Positions 1-7,193 of a stretch of DNA of 30,883 nt are shown here, in pieces. Position 1 is the stretch's first letter. Each line of letters opens with the position of its first letter. The stretch is from JBAXRT01 sp037131065 (lineage in GTDB: Bacteria; Bacteroidota; Bacteroidia; Bacteroidales; FEN-979). Made by a program: the position numbers and the translations under genes. Location: contig JBAXRT010000019.1 of assembly GCA_037131065.1 (NCBI GenBank), positions 1-30,883 on the forward strand, in the 5' to 3' direction. The notes below the pieces were generated by a model. The model was not told where the DNA came from, searched no databases, and saw only the letters and a program-made list of their open reading frames with translations.

Positions 1-83
1 AAAAATATAATGATCAGTGCATTTGTCTTAGCTAATTTCTTCATTATTCCAAATACAATATTACATAAAAGTAGTCAAAATAT

Positions 84-123
84 CTGACCGTAGAAGGGAT
101 AAATAAGAATCCCTTGTAGTCAG
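84..123 (-). terminator. Stem-loop downstream of the first gene, terminator-like
   Basis: A perfect 7-bp inverted repeat (AAGGGAT at 94-100, ATCCCTT at 109-115) encloses an 8-base loop. An outer 5-bp stem (CTGAC at 84-88, GTCAG at 119-123) extends it across a small internal loop. It begins just past the stop of the minus-strand gene ending at 136, where a terminator would be expected. The following bases on the minus strand (ATATTTTGAC) are only moderately T-rich, so efficient intrinsic termination is inferred, not shown. Nothing else is recognisable in 1-135. Confidence 0.45.
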
Positions 124-135
124 CTAATTTATCGT

Positions 136-1109
136 TCAAAGAGAAGCTGGAGGATCTCCGGATTGGTGGAGAATACCATAGGTTGCTAAACCATAATGAA
201 TCCAGATATCCGAATTAAGAATCAAAGTACCATACATGTCTGTTAATTCCACAAAACTATACCCAGCAGGTCGTTCGATATCATAAATAACATATTCAGT
301 CCCCAGTAAGTAGAAATTGAGCTCATCCGGGTTTAAACAAAAATGAAAATCCGGTAATGATTCCTTTTCCCACCACATATAATGACTGCATGAATTTGAA
401 GGAGGAACGCCAGGAATTGGATAAAAATCAGCATAAAGATCAACACAAATCGGATCAGTATAATACCAATTTCCGGGTTGAACTCCTTTTCGAAGCATTA
501 TCCTTCGTTGTATCTCCGTTGCAGCATCTTTACCTTGACCTCCTGTATATCCGTTGCATTTTCCAACTCCATCCCATGCCCACCAAAAATCTGTAGGTCC
601 AAAACCATATAATATAATTCCACCGTAGACAATCGTAGAGGTAATTCTAAGATCTACTCCTGAAGAATTGTCGGAAATCTTGTCAACACGTACAAGAAGA
701 AGCTGTTTTTCAGATACATTTAAGCTATAATAATGATTTCGAATACTATCAATCATTCTATTATAGGCAATTTCAATATCTTCGAAATTTACATACCCAT
801 TTCCCACGGGGATTGTAATAAACGAAGAATCTTTTGAAACATCTTCCATTCTTGCAGTAGCATCACCATATGTATAATTTGATGTGCATTCAAGATACCA
901 AATTGCGCTGTCAACTGACATGATTTCACCAAATTTCAACACAGAGCCTAATTTTGTTTTAAAAGAAATAATTTGACGTTGAAGTTTCAAATCGGATTCG
1001 GAGATGTTGGAGGATGATTTCTCAACATTTAGGACTTTTTCTTTTTGCAGGATGTAATTACAAACAGTCCTGTGAAAAAAATAAATAATACAAAAATATT
1101 TGTTCTCAT
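136..1109 (-). CDS. Unrecognised lipoprotein-like gene with a one-base frame break near its start
   Basis: I do not recognise the family. The open frame runs from about 1130 to 136, but inside it the only plausible start is a TTG at 990 (284 residues). An ATG at 1107-1109 in another frame begins a typical lipoprotein signal peptide: hydrophobic residues ending in FVITSC followed by lysines. That frame stops after 26 residues, at a TAA just past the sequence TGC-AAAAAGAAAAAG. Adding one A to an A run joins the leader in frame to the long frame, giving about 324 residues. The body is rich in Tyr, Trp and Asp, has a GGQGKD stretch, and has no membrane segment after the leader, which suits a surface or periplasmic lipoprotein. 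The gene is AT-rich compared with everything to its right, suggesting acquired DNA. It may be a recent pseudogene, a frameshifted gene or an assembly error. Confidence 0.55.
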
Positions 1110-1412
1110 AATACGATGATTAGGTGTTTTATAAAAAATTCTTTGATCAAAAGATAACCATATATACCCCTGACTATGTGGATCAATTTTTGAATAGTCT
1201 AAAAAGAAAGTTGATATGTTTCCTTAGTATATTTTCTTTCAATTTTTATACCATTTTTTTAATTATATGAATATCAATATTATGATTGTATGAGATATTC
1301 ACTTAAAACTATAGTAGTGTTAAAAATATTTACATTATTGTCTAAAATCTTGACGATTCGTTATGTTTGAAATGAATGAAACCATTTATAAGAATGATTA
1401 ATGCCAATTTAT
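1110..1412. other. AT-rich intergenic stretch with no recognisable gene
   Basis: About 300 strongly AT-rich bases between the start of the frame-broken lipoprotein gene and the hairpins at 1413-1447. I see no long open frame on either strand, no RNA-like structure and no mobile-element ends. It presumably contains the promoter of the lipoprotein gene, but no clean TAnnTTTG box is visible. Confidence 0.5.
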
Positions 1413-1447
1413 GCCCTTCCTTCAGGGCCGAAAAAACCGACCGGTTT
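1413..1447 (-). terminator. Two small hairpins, possible terminator of the LytTR operon
   Basis: Two inverted repeats lie side by side. AAACCG (1434-1439) and CGGTTT (1442-1447) form a compact hairpin which, read on the minus strand, is followed directly by a run of six T, as in an intrinsic terminator. A second hairpin, GCCCT (1413-1417) with AGGGC (1424-1428), lies just beyond. They sit at the end of the outer-membrane protein remnant and so downstream of the liaF-like/lytS/lytTR operon. The stems are short, so termination is plausible rather than certain. Confidence 0.4.
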
Positions 1448-1577
1448 AAAAATTGAAAATTATTCCGAAGCCACCTCCAACGCTGTTTATTGAGTAGGAT
1501 TTCAAAAGTTTTTTATCGGGGCTGGTATCCGGGATCTGCTCGTCCAGATTGAGTTTTGCAAAATAGAGCGTCTCTTT
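1446..1577 (-). pseudogene. C-terminal remnant of an outer-membrane beta-barrel protein
   Basis: On the minus strand, directly after an in-frame TAG at 1578-1580, 43 codons read through to a TAA at 1446-1448. The peptide begins KETLYFAKLNLDEQ and ends SVGGGFGIIFNF. Alternating aromatic and hydrophobic residues with a terminal Phe are the usual signature of the last strand of an outer-membrane barrel, recognised by the Bam machinery. There is no start codon and the frame is closed upstream, so this is a leftover 3' end. It lies about 28 bases after the LytTR gene, suggesting the operon once carried an outer-membrane protein gene here. Its base composition resembles the right-hand neighbours rather than the AT-rich left end. 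The assignment rests on the terminal pattern only. Confidence 0.45.
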
Positions 1578-1605
1578 CTACTTGGTATTTATGGAGTGAA
1601 CGGTT

Positions 1606-2355
1606 CTACATATTCAGAACCTGCTTCAGGATCTTGTAGCCGGTTGTACTGGCCCGAAGTTTGGCTCCGTTCTTTAATAGAACTGCATAATTTTCTTTAT
1701 CGTAATACTCAATGCGGTCGATGAATTTGGCATTCACAATGTATGAGCGATGGATCCTGATATACTGGCCTGGGTCGAGATGACCTTCAAAATATTTCAT
1801 CGTTTTCTCTTTCAGGTGCTTGGCGTCTTTAGTGTGGATCATCACATAATCCCCTTCCGCTTCAAGAAATATGATCTCATCAACCGGGATGACAGAGACC
1901 TTATGCCTCGATTTCACTGCAATCCTCTGAAGAAATTCGGGAGCCTCTTCGAGTGTCTTCACGAGGTCCTGGACCGGCTGGGGCGACCTGTTCACATTGC
2001 CAGCCTGGCTGATAGCCTTCTGTACAGCCTGGCTGAACCTCTCTTTCGAATAAGGTTTCAGGAGGTAATCAATGGCATTCATCTCAAAGGCCTTGATGGC
2101 ATACTGATCATAAGCGGTGCTGAAAATAATGAGCGGCGGCTGATCCAGTAGCTCAAGTAGTTCGAGTCCTGTCAGCTTCGGCATCTGGACATCCAGGAAA
2201 ACCAGATCGGGTTTCAGTTCCTGTATGGCCTTGAGCCCGCTGAAACCATCGGCGACCTCCCCTATGATCTCAATCTCCGTAAAATCTTTCAGGTAGTGTT
2301 TTACGACATCCCTTGCGGGCTGCTCGTCATCGATAAGAATTGTACGTATTGTCAT
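1606..2355 (-). CDS. LytTR-family response regulator
   Basis: A 249-residue cytoplasmic DNA-binding response regulator, partner of the histidine kinase just upstream. The receiver domain (about residues 3-120) has the acidic pair D9-D10, the phospho-acceptor D55 in FLDVQMP, and the conserved K99 in LLKPY. The LytTR DNA-binding domain (about 143-247) has the family pattern IFLEAEGDYVMIHT followed by IRIHRSYIVN. The ATG overlaps the kinase stop in an ATGA (2352-2355), so the two are almost certainly translationally coupled. It is the last intact gene of a liaF-like/kinase/regulator run. The remnant of an outer-membrane protein gene follows, so an ancestral target may have been lost. Family assignment is secure; the target genes are unknown. 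Confidence 0.93.
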   Translation of the reverse strand: MTIRTILIDDEQPARDVVKHYLKDFTEIEIIGEVADGFSGLKAIQELKPDLVFLDVQMPKLTGLELLELLDQPPLIIFSTAYDQYAIKAFEMNAIDYLLKPYSKERFSQAVQKAISQAGNVNRSPQPVQDLVKTLEEAPEFLQRIAVKSRHKVSVIPVDEIIFLEAEGDYVMIHTKDAKHLKEKTMKYFEGHLDPGQYIRIHRSYIVNAKFIDRIEYYDKENYAVLLKNGAKLRASTTGYKILKQVLNM

Positions 2356-3428
2356 GGCTTTTCTTTCGGTTCCTTGATCTCAATATTCGGAAGACTTAAA
2401 AATACAAAGAATTTTGTTCCCTCGACGGAGGTCTTGAGCAGGGTATCAGTTTTATATAACAGCCTCAGGCGCTCCCTGATATTCTTTAATCCGAGACCGG
2501 TTCCTTTTCTGGGGTGGGCATTCGGATCAAAGTCGTTCATGATGACAATCTCAAGGTATCCTGATTTGTAATAACAATCCATCTCGATCTTGACCTGTTC
2601 AGTGCTTTCGTAAACTCCGTGCTTTATCGCATTCTCGAAAAGCGGCTGCAGCAGCATCAGCGGGATCTTATGCTCGGTGCAGGTTCCTTCTATCTTAAAT
2701 TCGAACTGGAGCTTTTCACCAAACCTGACCTTCTCAATCTCCAGGTAACGCTGTATGTTGAGGAGCTCATTTTCAAGGTTAGTAAAACGGGTTGTATTCA
2801 TGGAAACCGAATAGCGAAGGAAATCAGAAAGCTTGATGACCATCTCCCTGGCTTTCTCCGGATTTGTAATCGTCAGGGAACTGATCGAGTTCAGACTGTT
2901 GAAAAGGAAATGCGGGTTGATCTGCGATTTGAGCATATTCAGCTCTGTCTCCTTCAGTATCTCCCTGAGTCTTGATTCCGTCTTAAGTTTTTCCTGGAGA
3001 TTTGAATAATAAATGATCAGGTAATAGGCCATGCCAAGGATTGCATAGTAAAGGGTTCCGCTGATGAGACGGTAAGGAATCGAAATACTGAGCAGATCAC
3101 GATAAGGTTTGAATGAGCCGAAGAAGTAGTTGAGAAGAAGATAAGGGATCCCGTTCCAGAAAACCAGTATAAGGGCAAGAAAGGTAAGGTGATTGATAAA
3201 AACATTTGTACGGTTTGATTTGTCCGGTATAGAGTACCTGACGATGTACCACATCAGGATTCCGATGATGCAGAAAAGAAAGTTATAGGTAAGACTATCG
3301 GCAGCCGCAATCTCAATAGTAAAACCATACAGGAAATAAAATATGGAAAAGTGGATCCCCGCAAGGAGGATCCACAGACCAAAATAAACGGAAATGGATT
3401 TTTTATTCAGAAAAACGGGATGGTTCAT
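2352..3428 (-). CDS. LytS-type sensor histidine kinase (His_kinase family)
   Basis: A 358-residue inner-membrane sensor kinase. Four hydrophobic segments (about residues 14-36, 48-63, 76-103 and 121-141) leave little extracytoplasmic sequence, so it probably senses within the membrane or through a partner. The phospho-acceptor block is INPHFLFNSLN with H173, the hallmark of the LytS/YehU class. The ATPase domain has the N-box QPLFENAIKHG (about 261-271) and the G-box GTGLGLKNIRERL (about 309-321). It starts 15 bases after the liaF-like gene stop and overlaps the response-regulator start by four bases. Kinases of this type usually pair with LytTR regulators, as here. The LiaF-like neighbour suggests cell-envelope stress as the signal, which is inference from context. 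Confidence 0.92.
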   Translation of the reverse strand: MNHPVFLNKKSISVYFGLWILLAGIHFSIFYFLYGFTIEIAAADSLTYNFLFCIIGILMWYIVRYSIPDKSNRTNVFINHLTFLALILVFWNGIPYLLLNYFFGSFKPYRDLLSISIPYRLISGTLYYAILGMAYYLIIYYSNLQEKLKTESRLREILKETELNMLKSQINPHFLFNSLNSISSLTITNPEKAREMVIKLSDFLRYSVSMNTTRFTNLENELLNIQRYLEIEKVRFGEKLQFEFKIEGTCTEHKIPLMLLQPLFENAIKHGVYESTEQVKIEMDCYYKSGYLEIVIMNDFDPNAHPRKGTGLGLKNIRERLRLLYKTDTLLKTSVEGTKFFVFLSLPNIEIKEPKEKP

Positions 3429-3443
3429 CTAACTGACATCTGT

Positions 3444-4184
3444 TTAATAACTTTTGATCTCACCGCCGCCGAAAATCGTGCTGCCTTTGATGACCAGCAC
3501 ACGCGATATATCTCCGCTCTCTTTGATATGGACCCGTTTGTCGGAGAATCCGCCAAAAATAGAGGTGGTCCTTAAAATGATTTTCCAGTCAGAAGGTACA
3601 ATAAGAGTCACTCCTCCAAAAATTGTAGTGATCTCGAGCGCATTGTTCCCTTCAGCCAGCGTTGTTCTTGTGAGATCAAGTTCCGAGCCTCCGAAGACAC
3701 AACTGATGTTGCCGCCACGAAAAACTTCCTGGTCAAAACGCTGTTTGGATCCGCTGAAAAAGTTTTCTTCGTGAACATAACCGTTTTCCAGGGGATGCGG
3801 TGAATCCGGAGTGCGGAGAAAAGGTTGGTGACCGGTTCGCGAAGGAACACGTTTCAGCAAAAGAATAATTCCGATGGCAATGAGGATTGCTGGGACAATA
3901 AGATGGGAGACTTTAAATGTAAAATCGAATATCTCAGGGAGTAAAAAGATCGCTCCTATACTGATCAGAACATAACCAGGTGTGCGGTTATCGCTGGATA
4001 GAAGACTTACGATTCCAATCACGATCAATAACATTTGCCATGAGAAGAATATATGTTTGATTTCCGGTGAAATTAATCCGATATTAAACAGCAGCAAAAT
4101 GCATCCGGCAACGATAATAACAACGGCAAATGCAGATTTTCTGAATGAGCGGTGTCCAGGAGTTTTAACTTCGTTCGGTTCCAT
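3444..4184 (-). CDS. LiaF-like membrane protein with FGG-turn repeat domain
   Basis: A 246-residue protein with four hydrophobic segments (about residues 18-37, 49-63, 70-85 and 95-110), then a short linker and a soluble C-terminal domain. That domain has four FGG turns at about 164-166, 189-191, 210-212 and 238-240, each after a short beta strand. This is the pattern of the LiaF C-terminal domain, a short beta-solenoid. In Firmicutes LiaF represses the LiaSR envelope-stress kinase system. Here it is the first gene of an operon with a LytS kinase and a LytTR regulator, so an accessory sensor or inhibitor role is likely by analogy. A TAnnTTTG box lies upstream at 4220-4227. The ATG at 4184 is the natural start. 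Confidence 0.82.
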   Translation of the reverse strand: MEPNEVKTPGHRSFRKSAFAVVIIVAGCILLLFNIGLISPEIKHIFFSWQMLLIVIGIVSLLSSDNRTPGYVLISIGAIFLLPEIFDFTFKVSHLIVPAILIAIGIILLLKRVPSRTGHQPFLRTPDSPHPLENGYVHEENFFSGSKQRFDQEVFRGGNISCVFGGSELDLTRTTLAEGNNALEITTIFGGVTLIVPSDWKIILRTTSIFGGFSDKRVHIKESGDISRVLVIKGSTIFGGGEIKSY

Positions 4185-4219
4185 ATTACGAGTTTTTAAA
4201 ATTAGAAAAAATTCAACAA

Positions 4220-4227
4220 CAAAAGTA
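4220..4227 (-). promoter_or_regulatory. Bacteroidota -7 promoter element for the liaF-like operon
   Basis: On the minus strand the bases read TACTTTTG, a perfect match to TAnnTTTG. The element lies 35 bases upstream of the ATG at 4184, leaving an ordinary short leader. I see no convincing -33 TTTG at the expected spacing. It would drive the three-gene liaF-like/lytS/lytTR operon. Confidence 0.55.
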
Positions 4228-4334
4228 TATCCTCCTCAAGGCACAGAAAAGAAATAATCGTCAGAGACCGGAAAAATCCCGACGAAATTCCTGAATCCCT
4301 GCGCCAGTTCAACCCATTTCCCTATTTTTATGTC

Positions 4335-5039
4335 ATGGAATATTATTTTATCCTTGTCGAGCCCTCGGTCCCGGAAAATATCGGGGCTGCCGCAAGTGCC
4401 ATCAAAACGATGGGTTTCAGTAACCTCCGTTTGGTAAATCCCCCTGGTTACCCCCAGGAGAAAATGTTTCATGTTGCTCATGCTTCCCACGACATCCTGA
4501 ACAGCATAAAAATTTTCGATGACCTTGAAAATGCCATTGCCGATCTGGATTTCACCATTGCCACCTCAGCAAAGCACCGGTCGATCAGGAATGATTACCA
4601 TCATGCAGCAATCATTCCCCAAATATTGGAAAAAAAATCGAGATCGGTTTCAAAAACAGGTATCATTTTCGGAAGGGAGGAGAGCGGTCTTGACAATGAG
4701 GAGATCCGCCTCTGCGACATCGTTTCTTTCATTCCCATGAAGAAGAAATATCCCTCGCTGAACCTTTCACAAGCCGTGATGCTTTATGCCTACCTGTTAT
4801 CGGAACATACCATTGTCAGGAAGAAACAGGCCAGGTCTGTCGGAAAGGAGAAATTCAGGCAGGTGATCCTGAAGGCAGACAATATGATAGAAAAGATCAG
4901 CATCATGAAAGGAAGCAATATCTATAACAGGATCTTCGAAAGGCTCGCCTTACTTGGTGACGATGACCTTAACCTTGTACTATCAATCCTTGCTAAATTT
5001 GATAAATTCATTGATGCCCGAGGCAAGAAAAAGGACTAA
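4335..5039 (+). CDS. TrmJ-like tRNA 2'-O-ribose methyltransferase (SPOUT family)
   Basis: A 234-residue cytoplasmic methyltransferase of the TrmH/SpoU superfamily. The three SPOUT motifs are in order: PENIGAAASAIKTMG (about residues 13-27, with N15), IIFGREESGLDNEE (about 110-123) and YPSLNLSQAV (139-148), which form the knotted SAM-binding site. The arrangement matches TrmJ, which methylates the wobble-proximal position 32 of tRNA. The C-terminal extension (about 160-234) is consistent with TrmJ rather than TrmL. It is monocistronic: the divergent liaF-like operon is on the left and a convergent barrel gene on the right. The ATG at 4335 is chosen because the frame begins directly with the first beta strand. 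Substrate position is inferred from the family. Confidence 0.85.
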   Translation: MEYYFILVEPSVPENIGAAASAIKTMGFSNLRLVNPPGYPQEKMFHVAHASHDILNSIKIFDDLENAIADLDFTIATSAKHRSIRNDYHHAAIIPQILEKKSRSVSKTGIIFGREESGLDNEEIRLCDIVSFIPMKKKYPSLNLSQAVMLYAYLLSEHTIVRKKQARSVGKEKFRQVILKADNMIEKISIMKGSNIYNRIFERLALLGDDDLNLVLSILAKFDKFIDARGKKKD

Positions 5040-5068
5040 AACAAAAGCACATGACCTGGATGAAAAGG

Positions 5069-6304
5069 TCAGAAAATATCTGTCGCCTGCAGATAGAACC
5101 CGAGGAAATTCTCACCAAGGGCAACATCAACGCAAAGATTTGTCCGGTCATACTTCCCGACCATGATCCTCAGACCAAAACCACCTCCCGGCTTCAGGTA
5201 ACCGAAGAGGGGAACTTTTTCATCCCGGCTTGAAGAGGTAGTCATGTTCAGAAAAAGCACACCACCTAACATTTTTGTGCAGGGAGAGATCGGGAACCGG
5301 TACTCAACTTCTCCATAAACAAAATCCTCCCCTCTCCACCGGCCCTGTTTATATCCCCTGCCTGATGAATTCATCTGGTCAAAGCCTGAAGACATAAGAT
5401 CCAGGTAAGGAATCTCTCCCGAAATCTTGAAATTTCCAAAGAACCAGAAAGCAAGCACGTTCCTTGTGGTGGTTTTGGAGAGTCCCACATAGGTCCGGAA
5501 TTCGGTCCAAAGCCGGGAACCGTTTTGCTGACTTCCGAGCCATTTAAAATCGTAGCGGTAATTAACATTGACATAAAAGCCCTTGTAAGCATTGATGATA
5601 TTGTCTCTGGTATCATAGACAAAATTTGCGCTCAACCCGGATGATGTGTACTGTCCGGGATTGAATCCATGGGCGATGCTGTAAGTATAATGGGGAGTTA
5701 TAACGGGGCTTGCCAAAGTCGTGTCGAGGGTCTCATCATTTATTGAATAATGATAATCAAGATGATATCCTATCCCGGCATACAAATTGGGAATGATCTG
5801 CCTGGAAAAAACGTTGTGAAATTTGACCCAGTTAAAGAGCATCGGGTATGAGATTGTTCCGCATCCGGTGCTGAGCCCGAAGGTTGCAAGACGAAAAATA
5901 TAGAGCCGCCAGTCGGTCTGGATAAACCATCTGTTTTTATAAGTATAGATATTACTCTTGAGTTGAACGATCACCTGTTTTTCGGTAGTCCATACGGCCT
6001 GGGCAATCCCTGCCGAGAGTCTTGTTAAGGAATCGCGTCCCATAGGCCATGATACAGAAGCGCCGGCGCCTAACTGAAATCCGGTTGTGGGAGCATAACT
6101 GATGACAGGAATAGCAATAAACCTAAGTTTTTTTTCGGAAGGAATGTCAAGAAAGTTTCTGTTTTTCCATAGCAGGTCAAACACATCTTCCTGCTGACAT
6201 TCCTTTTTTTTTGATAAAGTGTCCGCCCCCTCCTGGGCTTGCAGGATGCCTGAAATACCTATAAGTAAGCAAATAACTATCCGGCGGAGTTTTGAAGGTA
6301 TCAT
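5069..6304 (-). CDS. BamA/TamA-like outer-membrane beta-barrel protein
   Basis: A secreted outer-membrane protein of 411 residues from the ATG at 6304; a TTG nine bases further up is less likely. A signal peptide covers about the first 22 residues (hydrophobic stretch ending GILQAQ). The rest is a barrel-like alternation of aromatic and polar strands, ending in LQATDIF with the terminal Phe expected of outer-membrane barrels. Motifs such as SANFVYDTRDN and GGGFGLRIMVGK resemble the surface-antigen (D15/BamA) barrel domain. No POTRA domains are visible between the signal peptide and the barrel, so this is a short barrel-only member and not the essential BamA. Substrate or function is unknown. 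It converges on the trmJ-like gene and is divergent from dapF. Confidence 0.75.
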   Translation of the reverse strand: MIPSKLRRIVICLLIGISGILQAQEGADTLSKKKECQQEDVFDLLWKNRNFLDIPSEKKLRFIAIPVISYAPTTGFQLGAGASVSWPMGRDSLTRLSAGIAQAVWTTEKQVIVQLKSNIYTYKNRWFIQTDWRLYIFRLATFGLSTGCGTISYPMLFNWVKFHNVFSRQIIPNLYAGIGYHLDYHYSINDETLDTTLASPVITPHYTYSIAHGFNPGQYTSSGLSANFVYDTRDNIINAYKGFYVNVNYRYDFKWLGSQQNGSRLWTEFRTYVGLSKTTTRNVLAFWFFGNFKISGEIPYLDLMSSGFDQMNSSGRGYKQGRWRGEDFVYGEVEYRFPISPCTKMLGGVLFLNMTTSSSRDEKVPLFGYLKPGGGFGLRIMVGKYDRTNLCVDVALGENFLGFYLQATDIF

Positions 6305-6310
6305 GGGGCG

Positions 6311-6318
6311 CAAAAGTA
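6311..6318 (-). promoter_or_regulatory. -7 promoter element directly abutting the barrel-gene start
   Basis: The minus strand reads TACTTTTG, a perfect TAnnTTTG match, only six bases before the ATG at 6304. Given the usual distance from this box to the transcription start, the mRNA would begin about three bases before the start codon. This supports the ATG over the upstream TTG, which lies inside the box. Confidence 0.6.
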
Positions 6319-6338
6319 ATAAATTAATCTGTTTTCAT

Positions 6339-6346
6339 TAGATTTG
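6339..6346 (+). promoter_or_regulatory. -7 promoter element for the dapF operon
   Basis: TAGATTTG matches TAnnTTTG and lies 16 bases before the dapF ATG at 6363. It is back-to-back with the opposite-strand box at 6311-6318, so the two divergent promoters share about 35 bases. No clear -33 element is visible. Confidence 0.5.
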
Positions 6347-6362
6347 CAACGCAGAGTGTATC

Positions 6363-7163
6363 ATGAAAGTAAGATTCACAAAATATCACGGAACGGGAAA
6401 CGATTTCATCCTTGTTGATAACCGGAGATCCGGAATAAATCTGACAGGAAACCAGATTAAATTCCTGTGCAACCGTCATTTTGGAATAGGGGCAGATGGC
6501 CTTATCTTTCTAAATGATAAGGAAGGGTATGATTTTTCAATGACCTATTTTAATTCCGACGGCAGGGAAAGTTCCATGTGCGGTAATGGTGCCAGGTGTC
6601 TGACTGCCTTCGCCAGGCGACTGGATATCATTCAGGACAGAGCCAGGTTCCTTGCCATGGATGGCGAACATTTTTCCGAGATCATTTCCGTTACCGGCGA
6701 TATGATGATCCGGGTAAAGATGAAGGACACGAAGATCATCACAGATTCGGAAGAGGGGATCTTCATTAACACGGGTTCTCCCCATTTTGTTACATTTATC
6801 GAGAATATGAATTTGATTGATGTAGTCGCCAGGGGAAGGGCCATCAGGTATGATGAATCCTTTGCCCCGGAAGGGACCAATGTTGATTTTGCCGAGATTT
6901 CCGGTCAGGGACTATTTGTCAGGACATATGAACGAGGAGTTGAAGATGAAACCCTTTCATGCGGAACGGGTGTGACCGCTGCTGCCATTGCGGCTGCTTA
7001 TATCTCGGGAGAAAATCCGGGTAAGACCATCGTAAGGACCATGGGCGGAGATCTCCGGGTTTACTTCAGACAAGAGGGCCACCTGTTTACCGAAGTATGG
7101 CTTGAGGGTTCTGCAACTTATGTTTATACAGGTGAACTGGAGATTCCTGCAGCGAGGAAATAA
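6363..7163 (+). CDS. dapF: Diaminopimelate epimerase
   Basis: A 266-residue cytoplasmic, cofactor-independent racemase. It converts LL- to meso-diaminopimelate, the precursor of lysine and of the peptidoglycan cross-link residue. Both catalytic cysteines are present: C73 in MCGNGARC and C200 in LSCGTGV. The N-terminal signature GTGNDFILVDN (about residues 10-20) is also intact. Length is typical of the family. It heads a plus-strand run with a GNAT gene, mltG and others, so peptidoglycan synthesis is a common theme. The gap to the next gene is 30 bases. The assignment is secure. Confidence 0.97.
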   Translation: MKVRFTKYHGTGNDFILVDNRRSGINLTGNQIKFLCNRHFGIGADGLIFLNDKEGYDFSMTYFNSDGRESSMCGNGARCLTAFARRLDIIQDRARFLAMDGEHFSEIISVTGDMMIRVKMKDTKIITDSEEGIFINTGSPHFVTFIENMNLIDVVARGRAIRYDESFAPEGTNVDFAEISGQGLFVRTYERGVEDETLSCGTGVTAAAIAAAYISGENPGKTIVRTMGGDLRVYFRQEGHLFTEVWLEGSATYVYTGELEIPAARK

Positions 7164-7193
7164 TTTAGACTTTTACTTAAAATCAAGGAAAGG

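Noticed and set aside
1036..1046. Programmed -1 frameshift on a canonical A-AAA-AAG heptamer in the lipoprotein gene
   Set aside because: In the leader frame the bases before AAA-AAG are C and G, so the full slippery heptamer is not formed in phase. A plain indel or assembly error is simpler, and slippage is left as an option only.
1110..1412. Small gene or RNA in the AT-rich gap
   Set aside because: No open frame with a credible start or family resemblance, and no structured RNA pattern visible.
6305..6313. TTG start adding three residues to the outer-membrane barrel protein
   Set aside because: The TTG lies inside a perfect -7 promoter box, and the ATG at 6304 gives a normal signal peptide.
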